Of a DNA stretch of 64,000 nucleotides, positions 16,131-24,171 are shown piece after piece. The position numbers were made by a program, and so were the translations under genes. The notes under the pieces were generated by a model, which saw only the letters and a list, made by a program, of their open reading frames with translations, made no database searches and was not told the origin of the DNA. The DNA lies in NCBI RefSeq assembly GCF_024213195.1, contig NZ_JANAVF010000008.1, forward strand, positions 248,001 to 312,000, in the 5' to 3' direction. Source of the stretch: Streptomyces sp. TBY4 (lineage in GTDB: Bacteria > Actinomycetota > Actinomycetes > Streptomycetales > Streptomycetaceae). The first letter of the stretch is position 1; each line of letters opens with the position of its first letter.

Positions 16131-16204
16131 GGTGAGTGACGGGACTTGAACCCGCGGCCACCTGGACCACAACCAGGTGCTCTACCAACTGAGCTACACC
16201 CACC
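16131..16204 (-). tRNA. tRNA-His (anticodon GTG)
   Basis: The minus strand folds into a complete cloverleaf: acceptor GTGGGTG pairing with CACTCAC (one G-U), D loop AGCTCAGTTGGTAGAGC, anticodon stem CCTGG/CCAGG around TTGTGGT, and T arm GCGGGTTCAAGTCCCGT. The extra G at 16204 opposite the discriminator C (16131) is the G-1/C73 identity pair specific for tRNA-His. CCA is not encoded. No integrase or attachment repeat is seen beside it. Confidence 0.97.
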
Positions 16205-16362
16205 ACGAAGGGCGGCGGACCGCCCGTTCGATGTGCAAGCACAGCATAGCTGATCAGCGGGGGTGTCCCGCGACGCCTTTTCCGGAGGCCCGGCGGCAGC
16301 CCGGGCCACGGTCCGCCCGCCGCGCAGGCAACCCCGCGCCCCGGATCATCATCCCTACCCGT

Positions 16363-17514
16363 ATGGGATCGAACCGACTGACCGGGCTGGACGCCGCCCG
16401 CGGCATCGCCGTCCTCGGCATGTTCGCCGTGCACGTCGGGCCGCCGCCCGCCCCCGAAGGCCCCGGCTGGCTGCTCGTCGCCGCCGACGGCCGGGCCCCC
16501 GCCGTCTTCACCCTGATAGCCGGGTTCTCCCTCGCGCTCGCCCGCTCCCGCGCCGCCGGCCCGCCGCCCCTGCGCGCCACCCTGACCCGGTGCGCGATCC
16601 TCGGCGCCCTCGGCCTCGGCCTCGCCGCGCTCTCGCCCGGCATCCTCGTGATCCTGGCCTTCTACGCCGTCTACTTCCTGGCCGCCGAACCCTTCACCCG
16701 GCTGCGCACCCGCACCCTGGCCGCCGTCGCCAGCGCCTCGGTGGCGCTGGGCCCGGTCCTCTCCTACCTCCTGGGCCCGCCCCTCGGGCTGCGCACCGCG
16801 GGGCGGGGCGCCACCCCGGTCCCCGCCGACCTCACCAGCTGGCAGGGGGCCGGGGGCGTGCTGCGGGACCTGCTGCTCTCCGGGGCCTACCCGCTGCTCA
16901 CCTACTTCCCGTACATCCTGGCCGGCATGGCCCTCGGCCGCCTCGCCGACCTGCACAGCGGGCGGTCCCTGCGGATGCTGACCGGCTTCGGGGCGGCGGC
17001 CGCCGTCGCCGGCTACGGGGCCTCCTGGCTCGCGCTGGGACCCGGCGGGCGGCGCGGGCCGCTGCTGGAAGCCGTCGTGCGGGAGCACCCCTGGGCGCTG
17101 GCCGAGCCCGACCCGGTCGCCGCCGTGCTGGGGCAGCAGTTCGGCGCCGTCCCCAGCACCTCCTGGGACTGGCTGCTGCTGGCCGGCCCCTACAGCCAGA
17201 CCCCGCTGGAGACCCTCGGCAACACCGGGGTCGGGGCCGCGCTCATAGGCCTGCTCGCCCTGGCCGCCCGCGTCCGCCCGGCGGCGGGGGTGCTGCGGCC
17301 GCTGGCCGCGGTCGGGGCGATGGCCCTCACGGTGTACGTGGTGCACGCGCTCGCGCTGGCGGTGTTCCTCCGGGGGTGGACCGGGTGGGAGGTCCTCGCC
17401 GGCTTCTCGGCGGTGGCGATGGCCGGCTGCCTGGCCTGGGCCCACTTCCTGCGCGGCACGGAGCTGCGGCGCGGCCCCCTGGAGTGGGCGCTGCGCGCGG
17501 TCACCCCGGCGTGA
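16363..17514 (+). CDS. DUF418/heparan-alpha-glucosaminide acetyltransferase-like membrane protein
   Basis: 383 residues with about ten hydrophobic helices. The start MGSNRLTGLDAARGIAVLGM matches the opening of DUF418/DUF1624 acyltransferase-type proteins (conserved RxxxLDxxRGxAxxGM). The C-terminal half has TPLETLGNTGVGA and MALTVYVVHAL, also typical of DUF418. Members are thought to acylate cell-surface molecules. ATG at 16363; the open frame continues upstream across the tRNA and is not used. Divergent from tRNA-His. Confidence 0.82.
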   Translation: MGSNRLTGLDAARGIAVLGMFAVHVGPPPAPEGPGWLLVAADGRAPAVFTLIAGFSLALARSRAAGPPPLRATLTRCAILGALGLGLAALSPGILVILAFYAVYFLAAEPFTRLRTRTLAAVASASVALGPVLSYLLGPPLGLRTAGRGATPVPADLTSWQGAGGVLRDLLLSGAYPLLTYFPYILAGMALGRLADLHSGRSLRMLTGFGAAAAVAGYGASWLALGPGGRRGPLLEAVVREHPWALAEPDPVAAVLGQQFGAVPSTSWDWLLLAGPYSQTPLETLGNTGVGAALIGLLALAARVRPAAGVLRPLAAVGAMALTVYVVHALALAVFLRGWTGWEVLAGFSAVAMAGCLAWAHFLRGTELRRGPLEWALRAVTPA

Positions 17515-17580
17515 CGCGGGGCCCCGGGTGATCGGCGCGGCCCCTGCCGTCGGGGGGTGGGGCGCGGGAGGATCGGAGGC

Positions 17581-18702
17581 ATGGACCATGACTCCGATCC
17601 CTTCACCGCCGCCGACTACGCCGCAAGGATGGCCGCCGCCACGCAGGCCGCCGCCGACGCCGGGCTGGCCGGCCTGCTGGTCGCCCCCGGGCCCGACCTG
17701 GCCCACCTCACCGGGTACCGGCCCGTCGACACCGAGCGGCTGACCCTGCTCGTCCTCGCCGCCGGGCAGGACCCCGTCCTCGTCGTGCCCTCCCTGGAGG
17801 CCCCCGACGCCGAGAAGGCTCCCGGCGCGGGCGCGCTGACCCTGCGGGACTGGGCCGACGGGAAGAACCCGTACGCCGTGGCCGCCCCGCTGCTGGACGT
17901 GACCGGCCGCTTCGGGGTCAGCGACAACGCCTGGGCGCTGCACCTGCTGGGACTGCAACGGGAGTTGCCGACCACCACGTACGCCTCGCTGAGCGATGCG
18001 CTGCCGATGCTGCGCGCGGTCAAGGACGAGCGCGAGCTGGCCCGGCTCGCGGCGGCCGGCGAGGCGGCGGACGCCGCGTACGCCCAGATCCTGCACGTCC
18101 CCTTCGCCGGCCGCCGGGAGAGCGAGGTCGCCGCCGATCTGGACGCGCTGCTGCGCGTGCACGGCCACTCCCAGGTGGACTTCACCGTCGTCGGCTCCGG
18201 CCCCAACGGCGCCAACCCGCACCACGAAGCCGGCGACCGGGTCATCCGGCACGGGGACATGGTGGTCCTCGACTTCGGCGGCCTCAAGGGCGGCTACGGA
18301 TCCGACATCTCCCGTACCGTCCACGTCGGCGCGCCCACGGAGGAGGAGCAGCGCGTCCACGACATCGTCCGCGAGGCCCAGTTGGCGGGGGTGGCGGCGG
18401 CCCGGCCGGGGGCCGCCTGCCAGGACGTGGACCGGGCGGCGCGCGCGGTGATCACCGAGTTCGGCTACGGCGAGCGGTTCATCCACCGCACGGGCCACGG
18501 CATCGGAGTCACCACGCACGAGCCGCCGTACATGGTGGAGGGGGAGGAGCAGCCCCTCGTCCCCGGCATGTGCTTCTCCGTGGAGCCGGGGATCTACCTC
18601 CCGGGCCGGTTCGGGGTCCGGATCGAGGACATCATCACGGTCACCGAGAACGGCTGCCGCAGCTTCAACAACGCCCCACGGGAGCTGGCCGTCGTGGAGT
18701 AG
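17581..18702 (+). CDS. M24 family Xaa-Pro peptidase
   Basis: 373 residues: a creatinase-like N-terminal domain, then the pita-bread catalytic domain with the two-metal ligand set VLDFGG (Asp), GSDISRT (Asp), GHGIG (His), VEPGIYL (Glu) and RIEDIITV (Glu). It cleaves the bond before proline in dipeptides or peptide N-termini in the cytoplasm. ATG at 17581 with GGAGG upstream; preceded by 66 bases after the DUF418 gene, so the two could share a transcript. Ends at a hairpin shared with the converging methyltransferase. Confidence 0.93.
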   Translation: MDHDSDPFTAADYAARMAAATQAAADAGLAGLLVAPGPDLAHLTGYRPVDTERLTLLVLAAGQDPVLVVPSLEAPDAEKAPGAGALTLRDWADGKNPYAVAAPLLDVTGRFGVSDNAWALHLLGLQRELPTTTYASLSDALPMLRAVKDERELARLAAAGEAADAAYAQILHVPFAGRRESEVAADLDALLRVHGHSQVDFTVVGSGPNGANPHHEAGDRVIRHGDMVVLDFGGLKGGYGSDISRTVHVGAPTEEEQRVHDIVREAQLAGVAAARPGAACQDVDRAARAVITEFGYGERFIHRTGHGIGVTTHEPPYMVEGEEQPLVPGMCFSVEPGIYLPGRFGVRIEDIITVTENGCRSFNNAPRELAVVE

Positions 18703-18714
18703 CGGAGGCCGCCT

Positions 18715-18742
18715 CCTCGCCGGGGCTCAGTCCCCGGCGAGG
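18715..18742. terminator. Hairpin at the junction of convergent genes
   Basis: Perfect arms CCTCGCCGGGG (18715-18725) and CCCCGGCGAGG (18732-18742) around CTCAGT. It overlaps the last codons of the methyltransferase gene and lies 12 bases past the peptidase stop, so it can act in both directions. No T tract. Confidence 0.65.
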
Positions 18743-19494
18743 ACCAGCCGGTAGCCGTAGTCCATGCTCTCCCGCTCCAGCAGGCCGGCGTGGCGCCGCT
18801 GCCACACCCCCGACCGCAGGTCCTCGCGCAGCCGGGCGACCGCCGGTTCCAGGAGTGCGGGAGGCAGGGTCGCCAAGGTGGACATGGAGGCCCGTACGAG
18901 GGGGTCGAGGTAGGACTCGGGCCGGCGCCAGTAGGCGGCCCGGAAGCCGTCGGTGAAATCGTGCGGGATGGGGAAGGGCAGCACGGTGTGCGCGTCCAGG
19001 GCTTCGGTCACCTCGGACAGCGGGGTGAAGCGGGCGAGGTCGAACTCCCGTACTTCCGGCAGGTATTCCTCGATGAGCCACAGCTCCGGCCGGTGGTCCG
19101 GGTCCCAGGTGAAGACGGCCTGGCGCCGCGAGACCCGGCGCAGCTCCGCGAGCCCGCGGGCGGGATCCGGCCAGTGGTGGACGGTCAGTACGGCCATCGC
19201 CGCGTCGAACTCCCCGTCCTCGAAAGGAAGTTCCTCCGCGACTCCCTTGATCTTCCGGGTGCCCGGATGCTGGTCGAGCATGACCTGGGAGGGATCCACC
19301 GCCGTCACCTCCCGGTCGTCGGGCTCGTACGACCCGGCGCCCGCACCGACGTTGACGACGGTACGGGCGTCCCCGAGGGCGCGGCCGATCGCCGCGGCCA
19401 GCCGGGGATCGGGGCGGCGGGCCCGCCGGTAGCCCGCCCCGATGCTGTCGTACTTCGCGGAGGTCCCGTCGGCGCCGGCTGATTCGATCTTCAT
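18727..19494 (-). CDS. Class I SAM-dependent methyltransferase
   Basis: 255 residues. Motif I is VVNVGAGAGSYE, followed by TAVDPSQVML (acidic end of strand 2) and the ELPFEDGEFDAAMAVLTVHHW stretch of Methyltransf_11 proteins. The C-terminal half is helical, without a recognisable substrate domain. ATG at 19494; no strong ribosome site. Substrate unknown; small-molecule methyltransferases look like this. It ends head-on against the peptidase gene. Confidence 0.85.
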   Translation of the reverse strand: MKIESAGADGTSAKYDSIGAGYRRARRPDPRLAAAIGRALGDARTVVNVGAGAGSYEPDDREVTAVDPSQVMLDQHPGTRKIKGVAEELPFEDGEFDAAMAVLTVHHWPDPARGLAELRRVSRRQAVFTWDPDHRPELWLIEEYLPEVREFDLARFTPLSEVTEALDAHTVLPFPIPHDFTDGFRAAYWRRPESYLDPLVRASMSTLATLPPALLEPAVARLREDLRSGVWQRRHAGLLERESMDYGYRLVLAGD

Positions 19495-19546
19495 GGAGCG
19501 GATCCCACCAGACGCCCCCGCACCTCTGCCACCGGGTTTACGGGCC

Positions 19547-21385
19547 TCAAGGCCCCAGCACCACCGCCGACTCGGCCGGTACGTGGACCCGCCCGTCGGC
19601 ATCCGGATGCTCGACGGGGAGCCAGGCGGCCAGCACCCGGACCCCGTTGCGGCCGAGCGCGACGGTGACCGGGTCCCGGGAGAGGTTCACCACCACGCGG
19701 ACGTCGCCCCGGCGGAACGTCAGCCAGCGGCGCTCCTCGTCGTGGGCGATCCGCAGCGCCGCCAGATCGGGATCGCGCAGGTCGGAGTGGGTCCGGCGGA
19801 GCCCGATCAGGGTGCGGTACCAGTCCAGCAGGCGGGCGTGCGACTCCCGGTCCGGCTCGGCCCAGTCCAGGCAGGAGCGGTCCCGGGTGGCCGGGTCCTG
19901 GGGGTCGGGGATCTCCTCCGCCTTCCAGCCGTGCGCCGCGAACTCCCGCCGCCGGCCCGTCCGTACGGCCTCGGCGATCTCCTCGTCGGGATGGTCGGTG
20001 AAGTACTGCCACGGGGTGCCGGCGCCCCACTCCTCGCCCATGAACAGCATCGGCACGAACGGTCCGGCCAGCGCCACCGTCGCCGCGCACGCCAGCAGCC
20101 CGGGGGACAGGGAGGCCGCGAGCCGGTCGCCCAGCGCGCGGTTGCCGATCTGGTCGTGGGTCTGGGTGTAGCCGAGGAAGCGGTGCGCCGGGGTGCGGCC
20201 GCGGTCCACCGGGCGGCCGTGGTGCCGGCCCCGGAAGGAGGACCAGGTCCCGTCGTGGAAGAAGGCCCGGGTCATGGTCTTGGCGAGGGCCCCGATCGGG
20301 GCTTCGGCGAAGTCCGCGTAGTACGCCTGGGACTCACCGGTCAGTGCGCAGTGCAGGGCGTGGTGGAAGTCGTCGTTCCACTGCGCGTGCAGGCCCAGGC
20401 CCCCGGCGGCGCGCGGGCTGGTGGTGCGCGGATCGCAGCGGTCGGACTCCGCGATCAGGAACAGCGGCCGGCCCGTCTCGGCGGCCAGCTCGTCCACCGC
20501 CGCGGACAGCTCCTCCAGGAAGGTCAGCGCCCGCCCGTCGGCGAGCGCGTGCACCGCGTCCAGCCGCAGCCCGTCGATCCGGTAGTCGCGCAGCCAGGCC
20601 AGCGCGCTGCCCAGGAAGTACGCGCGCACCTCGTCGGAGCCGGGCGCGTCCAGGTTCACCGCCGCGCCCCAGGGGGTGTGGTGGGTCTCGGTGAAGTACG
20701 GCCCGAAGACGGGGAGGTGGTTGCCGGAGGGGCCGAGGTGGTTGTGGACCACGTCGAGCACCACGCCGAGCCCGGCGGCGTGCGCGGCCTCCACGAACCG
20801 GATCAGCCCGGCGGGGCCCCCGTACGGCTCGTGGACCGCCCAGGGCGCGACCCCGTCGTACCCCCAGCCGTGCCGCCCGGGGAAGGGGCAGACCGGCATC
20901 AGCTCGACGTGGGTGATGCCGAGGGCGGTGAGGTGGCCGAGGCGGGCGGCGGCCGCGTCGAAGGTGCCCTCGGGGGTGAAGGTGCCGATGTGCAGCTCGT
21001 ACAGGACGGCGTCCTGGAGCGCCACCCGGGGCGACGGCGCCGGCTCGCCGGGGGAGAGGGCGGCGAAGTCGACCACGGCCGAGAGCCCGTCGGGGCCTTC
21101 CGGCAGCCGCCGGCCGCGCGGATCGGGCCGTACGGGGCGCACGTGGTCCGGGTGCTCCGCAGGGTGACCGGGGTCTCCGGGGTGCACCGGGTCGCGCGGA
21201 TCGTCCTCGGGGCGGGGAGCCCCGGGCCCGCCGCCCAGCTGGAACCCGTAGTGGGATCCGTCATGCGCCCCGGCCTCCACGACCCACCAGCCGGCGCGCT
21301 CCGGATCGCGCTCCATCGCGTACGCGGCCCCGTCGAGCCACAGCGCGACCCGGTCTGTCAGCGGTGCCCACACCTCGAACTGCAC
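19547..21385 (-). CDS. treZ: Malto-oligosyltrehalose trehalohydrolase
   Basis: 612 residues, GH13 family. It hydrolyses maltooligosyltrehalose made by TreY to release trehalose (TreYZ pathway from glycogen). Visible are an N-terminal beta domain, then the barrel motifs DVVHNHLGPSGN, the catalytic Asp in GLRLDAVHAL, catalytic Glu in FLIAESD and transition-state Asp in TQTHDQIGN, with ELMPVCPFPGRHGWGYDG typical of TreZ. About 40 residues after position 50 are Pro/Asp rich and longer than usual. GTG start at 21385 with GAGGGGA 5 bases upstream. The partner treY lies at 24172-26538 on the same strand, separated by unrelated genes. Confidence 0.95.
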   Translation of the reverse strand: MQFEVWAPLTDRVALWLDGAAYAMERDPERAGWWVVEAGAHDGSHYGFQLGGGPGAPRPEDDPRDPVHPGDPGHPAEHPDHVRPVRPDPRGRRLPEGPDGLSAVVDFAALSPGEPAPSPRVALQDAVLYELHIGTFTPEGTFDAAAARLGHLTALGITHVELMPVCPFPGRHGWGYDGVAPWAVHEPYGGPAGLIRFVEAAHAAGLGVVLDVVHNHLGPSGNHLPVFGPYFTETHHTPWGAAVNLDAPGSDEVRAYFLGSALAWLRDYRIDGLRLDAVHALADGRALTFLEELSAAVDELAAETGRPLFLIAESDRCDPRTTSPRAAGGLGLHAQWNDDFHHALHCALTGESQAYYADFAEAPIGALAKTMTRAFFHDGTWSSFRGRHHGRPVDRGRTPAHRFLGYTQTHDQIGNRALGDRLAASLSPGLLACAATVALAGPFVPMLFMGEEWGAGTPWQYFTDHPDEEIAEAVRTGRRREFAAHGWKAEEIPDPQDPATRDRSCLDWAEPDRESHARLLDWYRTLIGLRRTHSDLRDPDLAALRIAHDEERRWLTFRRGDVRVVVNLSRDPVTVALGRNGVRVLAAWLPVEHPDADGRVHVPAESAVVLGP

Positions 21386-21461
21386 GGACGGTCCCCTCGT
21401 CTGGCGGCGCTACCCCAACCTGCGTGTCCGGGCCATCATCCCCGGCCGGTCGCGGGAGTTC

Positions 21462-21491
21462 TGGACACTCTGCCCCCGACAGGCCGACAAT
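21462..21491 (+). promoter_or_regulatory. Possible promoter for the FHA gene (leaderless)
   Basis: TGGACA (21462-21467), an 18-base spacer and GACAAT (21486-21491). The gene's GTG begins 6 bases after the -10, and no ribosome site precedes it, so transcription would start at or next to the start codon. Confidence 0.4.
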
Positions 21492-21497
21492 CACCTG

Positions 21498-22061
21498 GTG
21501 ACGTCGAGTTTCGAGTTCCCTTCCTTCCCCGCCCCGCGGCTCTCCGACGCGGAGCGCGACCGTGCCCTGGGCCAGCTCAGGGAGGGCGCCGCCGTCGGCA
21601 AGCTGTCGCACGACACCTTCCTGCGCCGCATGGAACTGGCCCTCGTCGCCCGCCGGTCCGAGGACCTCGCCGTCCTCACCGCGGACCTGGAGGGCCGGGA
21701 GGCCGGGGAGGGCCCGTGGACCCGCCGGCTGTTCGGCTGGGTGGGGCGGGTCTCGGCCGTGTCCGTCGGGGTGCGGCGGGCCTGGGCCGCGGAGAAGCTG
21801 CCCACGCTGCTGCTCCCGCATCCGAGCGCCGGACCGCTGCGGATCGGCCGCGACCCGGGCAACGGGCTGCGGCTGAGCCACGAGACGGTCTCGCGGGCCC
21901 ACGCGGAACTGGGCATCCGGGACGGGGTCTGGGTGGTGCGGGACCTCGGCTCGACGAACGGGACCACGGTCAACGGGCGCCGGGTGACGGGCTCGGCGGT
22001 GGTGCGGGACGGGGACCAGATCGGCTTCGGGCGGATGACCTTCAGGCTGTCGGGCGGCTGA
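21498..22061 (+). CDS. DUF1707-FHA domain protein
   Basis: 187 residues. Residues about 15-65 form a DUF1707 (SHOCT-like) domain with LSDAERDRALGQLREGAAVGKL. Residues about 105-187 are a forkhead-associated domain with IGRDPGNGL, SRAHAEL and DLGSTNGTTVNG, which binds phosphothreonine peptides, so the protein probably reads Ser/Thr kinase signals. A short basic segment between the domains could touch the membrane. GTG at 21498, apparently leaderless. Divergent from treZ. Confidence 0.88.
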   Translation: MTSSFEFPSFPAPRLSDAERDRALGQLREGAAVGKLSHDTFLRRMELALVARRSEDLAVLTADLEGREAGEGPWTRRLFGWVGRVSAVSVGVRRAWAAEKLPTLLLPHPSAGPLRIGRDPGNGLRLSHETVSRAHAELGIRDGVWVVRDLGSTNGTTVNGRRVTGSAVVRDGDQIGFGRMTFRLSGG

Positions 22062-22167
22062 GACCCGGGGCGGGCGGCTGAGACCCGGGGCGGGGCGGCG
22101 TTTCGGCCGGGGCCCGGGGCGGGACCCGGTGGACGCCTGGTGGGAGGCCGTGCGGAGGATGGCACCC

Positions 22168-22638
22168 ATGGAACACACGTCTGCCGCCCCCGTCGTACGG
22201 CCCGCGCGCCCCGGGGACCTGCCCCGGCTGGTCGAACTCATGCGCGAGCACATGGTCTACGAGCGCTCCGCGCCCCGCCCGGCCGGCCTCGCCGACCGGC
22301 TCGGCGCACAGCTGTTCGCCGACGGGGCCCGGCTCCGGGTGCTGCTGGCCGAGACCCCGCACGGCGAGGTCGCCGGGTACGCCGCCTGCTCGGCCGAGTT
22401 CTCCTTCTGGGAGGCCCGCCACTACCTCCACATGGACTGCCTCTACCTGGCCGAGGAGGCTCGCGGCCACGGCCTCGGCGCCGCCCTGATGGACGGGGTG
22501 GCCGCGCTCGCCCGCGAGCTGGGCCTCGGCCACGTCGAGTGGCAGACGCCCGACTGGAACGAGGGCGCGATCCGCTTCTACGACCGGCTCGGGGCCACCG
22601 GCAAGCCGAAGCTCCGGTACGCCCTGCCGGTGGAGTAG
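22168..22638 (+). CDS. GNAT family N-acetyltransferase
   Basis: 156 residues. The acetyl-CoA loop is RGHGLGAALM, preceded by LHMDCLYLAEEA (beta4) and followed by WNEGAIRFYDRLGA, all standard GNAT elements. ATG at 22168 with GGAGG 9 bases upstream; an ATG at 22159 would touch that site. Substrate (amine) unknown. Follows the FHA gene by 106 bases. Confidence 0.9.
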   Translation: MEHTSAAPVVRPARPGDLPRLVELMREHMVYERSAPRPAGLADRLGAQLFADGARLRVLLAETPHGEVAGYAACSAEFSFWEARHYLHMDCLYLAEEARGHGLGAALMDGVAALARELGLGHVEWQTPDWNEGAIRFYDRLGATGKPKLRYALPVE

Positions 22639-22671
22639 GCCGGGCCCGGGGTCTCCAGGCGCCCCCGGCCC

Positions 22672-24042
22672 CTACCGGCCCGCCTCGACGAGCCGGTCGT
22701 AGGCCGCCAGGACGACCCTGGACTGGTGCTCCACCTGCGTGGCCACCGGGACCCAGCGGGCCTGGAAGCGGTCCGCGAACTCCTCGCACCACCCCGTGAC
22801 GAGCCGGTCCACGGCCGGCGCCGTCGGATGCCCCTGCGCGCGCAGCACCCGCAGCAGCATCGCCGCGGCGCGCAGCGAGAGCCGCCGCCCGAAGGCGTCG
22901 ATGCTCCCGATGTACGCCGCCGTCGCCTCGGCGGGAGCCCCGGGGCCCGTCCACTCTGCGGTGATCCGGGGGATCAGCGCGAGCGTCCAGTCCACCGCGC
23001 GCAGCAGGGCCGCGCCGGCGGGATCCGTACCGGCCGGGTCCGTACCGCCGGCCGCGCCTTCGCGCAGGGCCGCCACCCGCGCGGCGTCGGCGGTGAGCCG
23101 GCCGGCCAGGATCCGCAGGGCGGCGCGGGGGTCGGGGTGCGGGGCCGGGTCGTCCACCAGGTCCGATGCCCACATGGGGACTTCGACGATCGCCGTCGTG
23201 CCGTCGTGGCGGTGGGCGTGGTACCAGGTGCTGAGCCGGGTGTCCTCGGGATGGAACGGCCCGTCGTCCGTGGTCCCGGGCTCGGGCATCACGAAGATCC
23301 CCGCCCCCGGCGAGGGCCAGCCCGAGGCGTCGGAGGCGCTGGTCTCCACCGGAATGTGCAGCTCGGCGGCCGATTTGCCGAAGGGCTCGGCGAGACCGGG
23401 TATGTCCCGGGTCAGCTGCACCCAGGAGCCGCCCAGATCGGTGCCGTGCAGGGAGACCTGGAGGGCGGGCCGGAGCTCGTCGATGAGCCGGGTCAGGGCG
23501 AGGGTCTCGGGCGGCAGGCGGTCCGGGGGCAGTAAAGAGGGCGCCCACTCGGGCTGTTCGGGGCCGGGCGGGCGGAAGAAGTTCCGGTGGTAGTCGAGCA
23601 GGGAGTACGGGCGCGGCGTGCGGTGCAGGGCCGCGCCGTCGGGGTCGGCGCAGAGCAGGAAGTGCCAGGTGGTTCCGGCGGCGGGAACGGAGGCCGGGGC
23701 GAGGGCCGTTCCGGCGCCGGTACGCGGTGCCGGGCCTCCGGCTTCGGCGTCGCCGGTCCCTGTGGCTTCACGGATGAGCCCGCGCGCGAGCGCGAGGGCG
23801 GTGGCACCGCCCACGGGCTCGTTGGCGTGGGCCCCGGCGACGACGAGCACGTCCGCCGCGCCCGGGGCAGCGGCCCCGGCCGTCCCCGCGGGGCCTACGG
23901 AGAGCAGCCAGAGGGGCTCCCCGGCCCGGGACGCGCCGATCTGGCGGAGCCGGGCCAGGGAGGGGTGTTCATCCGCCAGGGCGCGCGCGGCCAGGGCCAG
24001 TTCGTGGGGGGTGGGGTAGCACATGTCACGGATCAGGGTCAC
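22672..24042 (-). CDS. M14 family zinc carboxypeptidase-like protein
   Basis: About 456 residues. Zinc ligands fit VAGAHANEPVGG (HxxE) and VSLHGTD (His), and a glutamate in AIVEVPMW could be the general base. The sequence between the first two ligands includes an ADPDGAALHRT segment as in M14 family peptidases. No signal peptide is seen, so the enzyme would be cytoplasmic. The GTG at 24042 is one of several possible starts; ATG at 24024 is equally usable. Possible roles are peptidoglycan peptide trimming or deacylation. Confidence 0.8.
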   Translation of the reverse strand: MTLIRDMCYPTPHELALAARALADEHPSLARLRQIGASRAGEPLWLLSVGPAGTAGAAAPGAADVLVVAGAHANEPVGGATALALARGLIREATGTGDAEAGGPAPRTGAGTALAPASVPAAGTTWHFLLCADPDGAALHRTPRPYSLLDYHRNFFRPPGPEQPEWAPSLLPPDRLPPETLALTRLIDELRPALQVSLHGTDLGGSWVQLTRDIPGLAEPFGKSAAELHIPVETSASDASGWPSPGAGIFVMPEPGTTDDGPFHPEDTRLSTWYHAHRHDGTTAIVEVPMWASDLVDDPAPHPDPRAALRILAGRLTADAARVAALREGAAGGTDPAGTDPAGAALLRAVDWTLALIPRITAEWTGPGAPAEATAAYIGSIDAFGRRLSLRAAAMLLRVLRAQGHPTAPAVDRLVTGWCEEFADRFQARWVPVATQVEHQSRVVLAAYDRLVEAGR

Positions 24043-24171
24043 AGACGGTCCATTCCCGCTGCGCGAGCGGCCTAGTGCCGTGACCGGCAAGGTTTACGGG
24101 GACGGCACGTGTCGGGTACGACAGCCGACCGGCCCCGGAAGGTGTACGGGAAGGAGGGCCGGTCGGCCCGG

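Noticed and set aside
16131..16204. tRNA-His as integration site
   Set aside because: No integrase, no duplicated tRNA end and ordinary genes on both sides.
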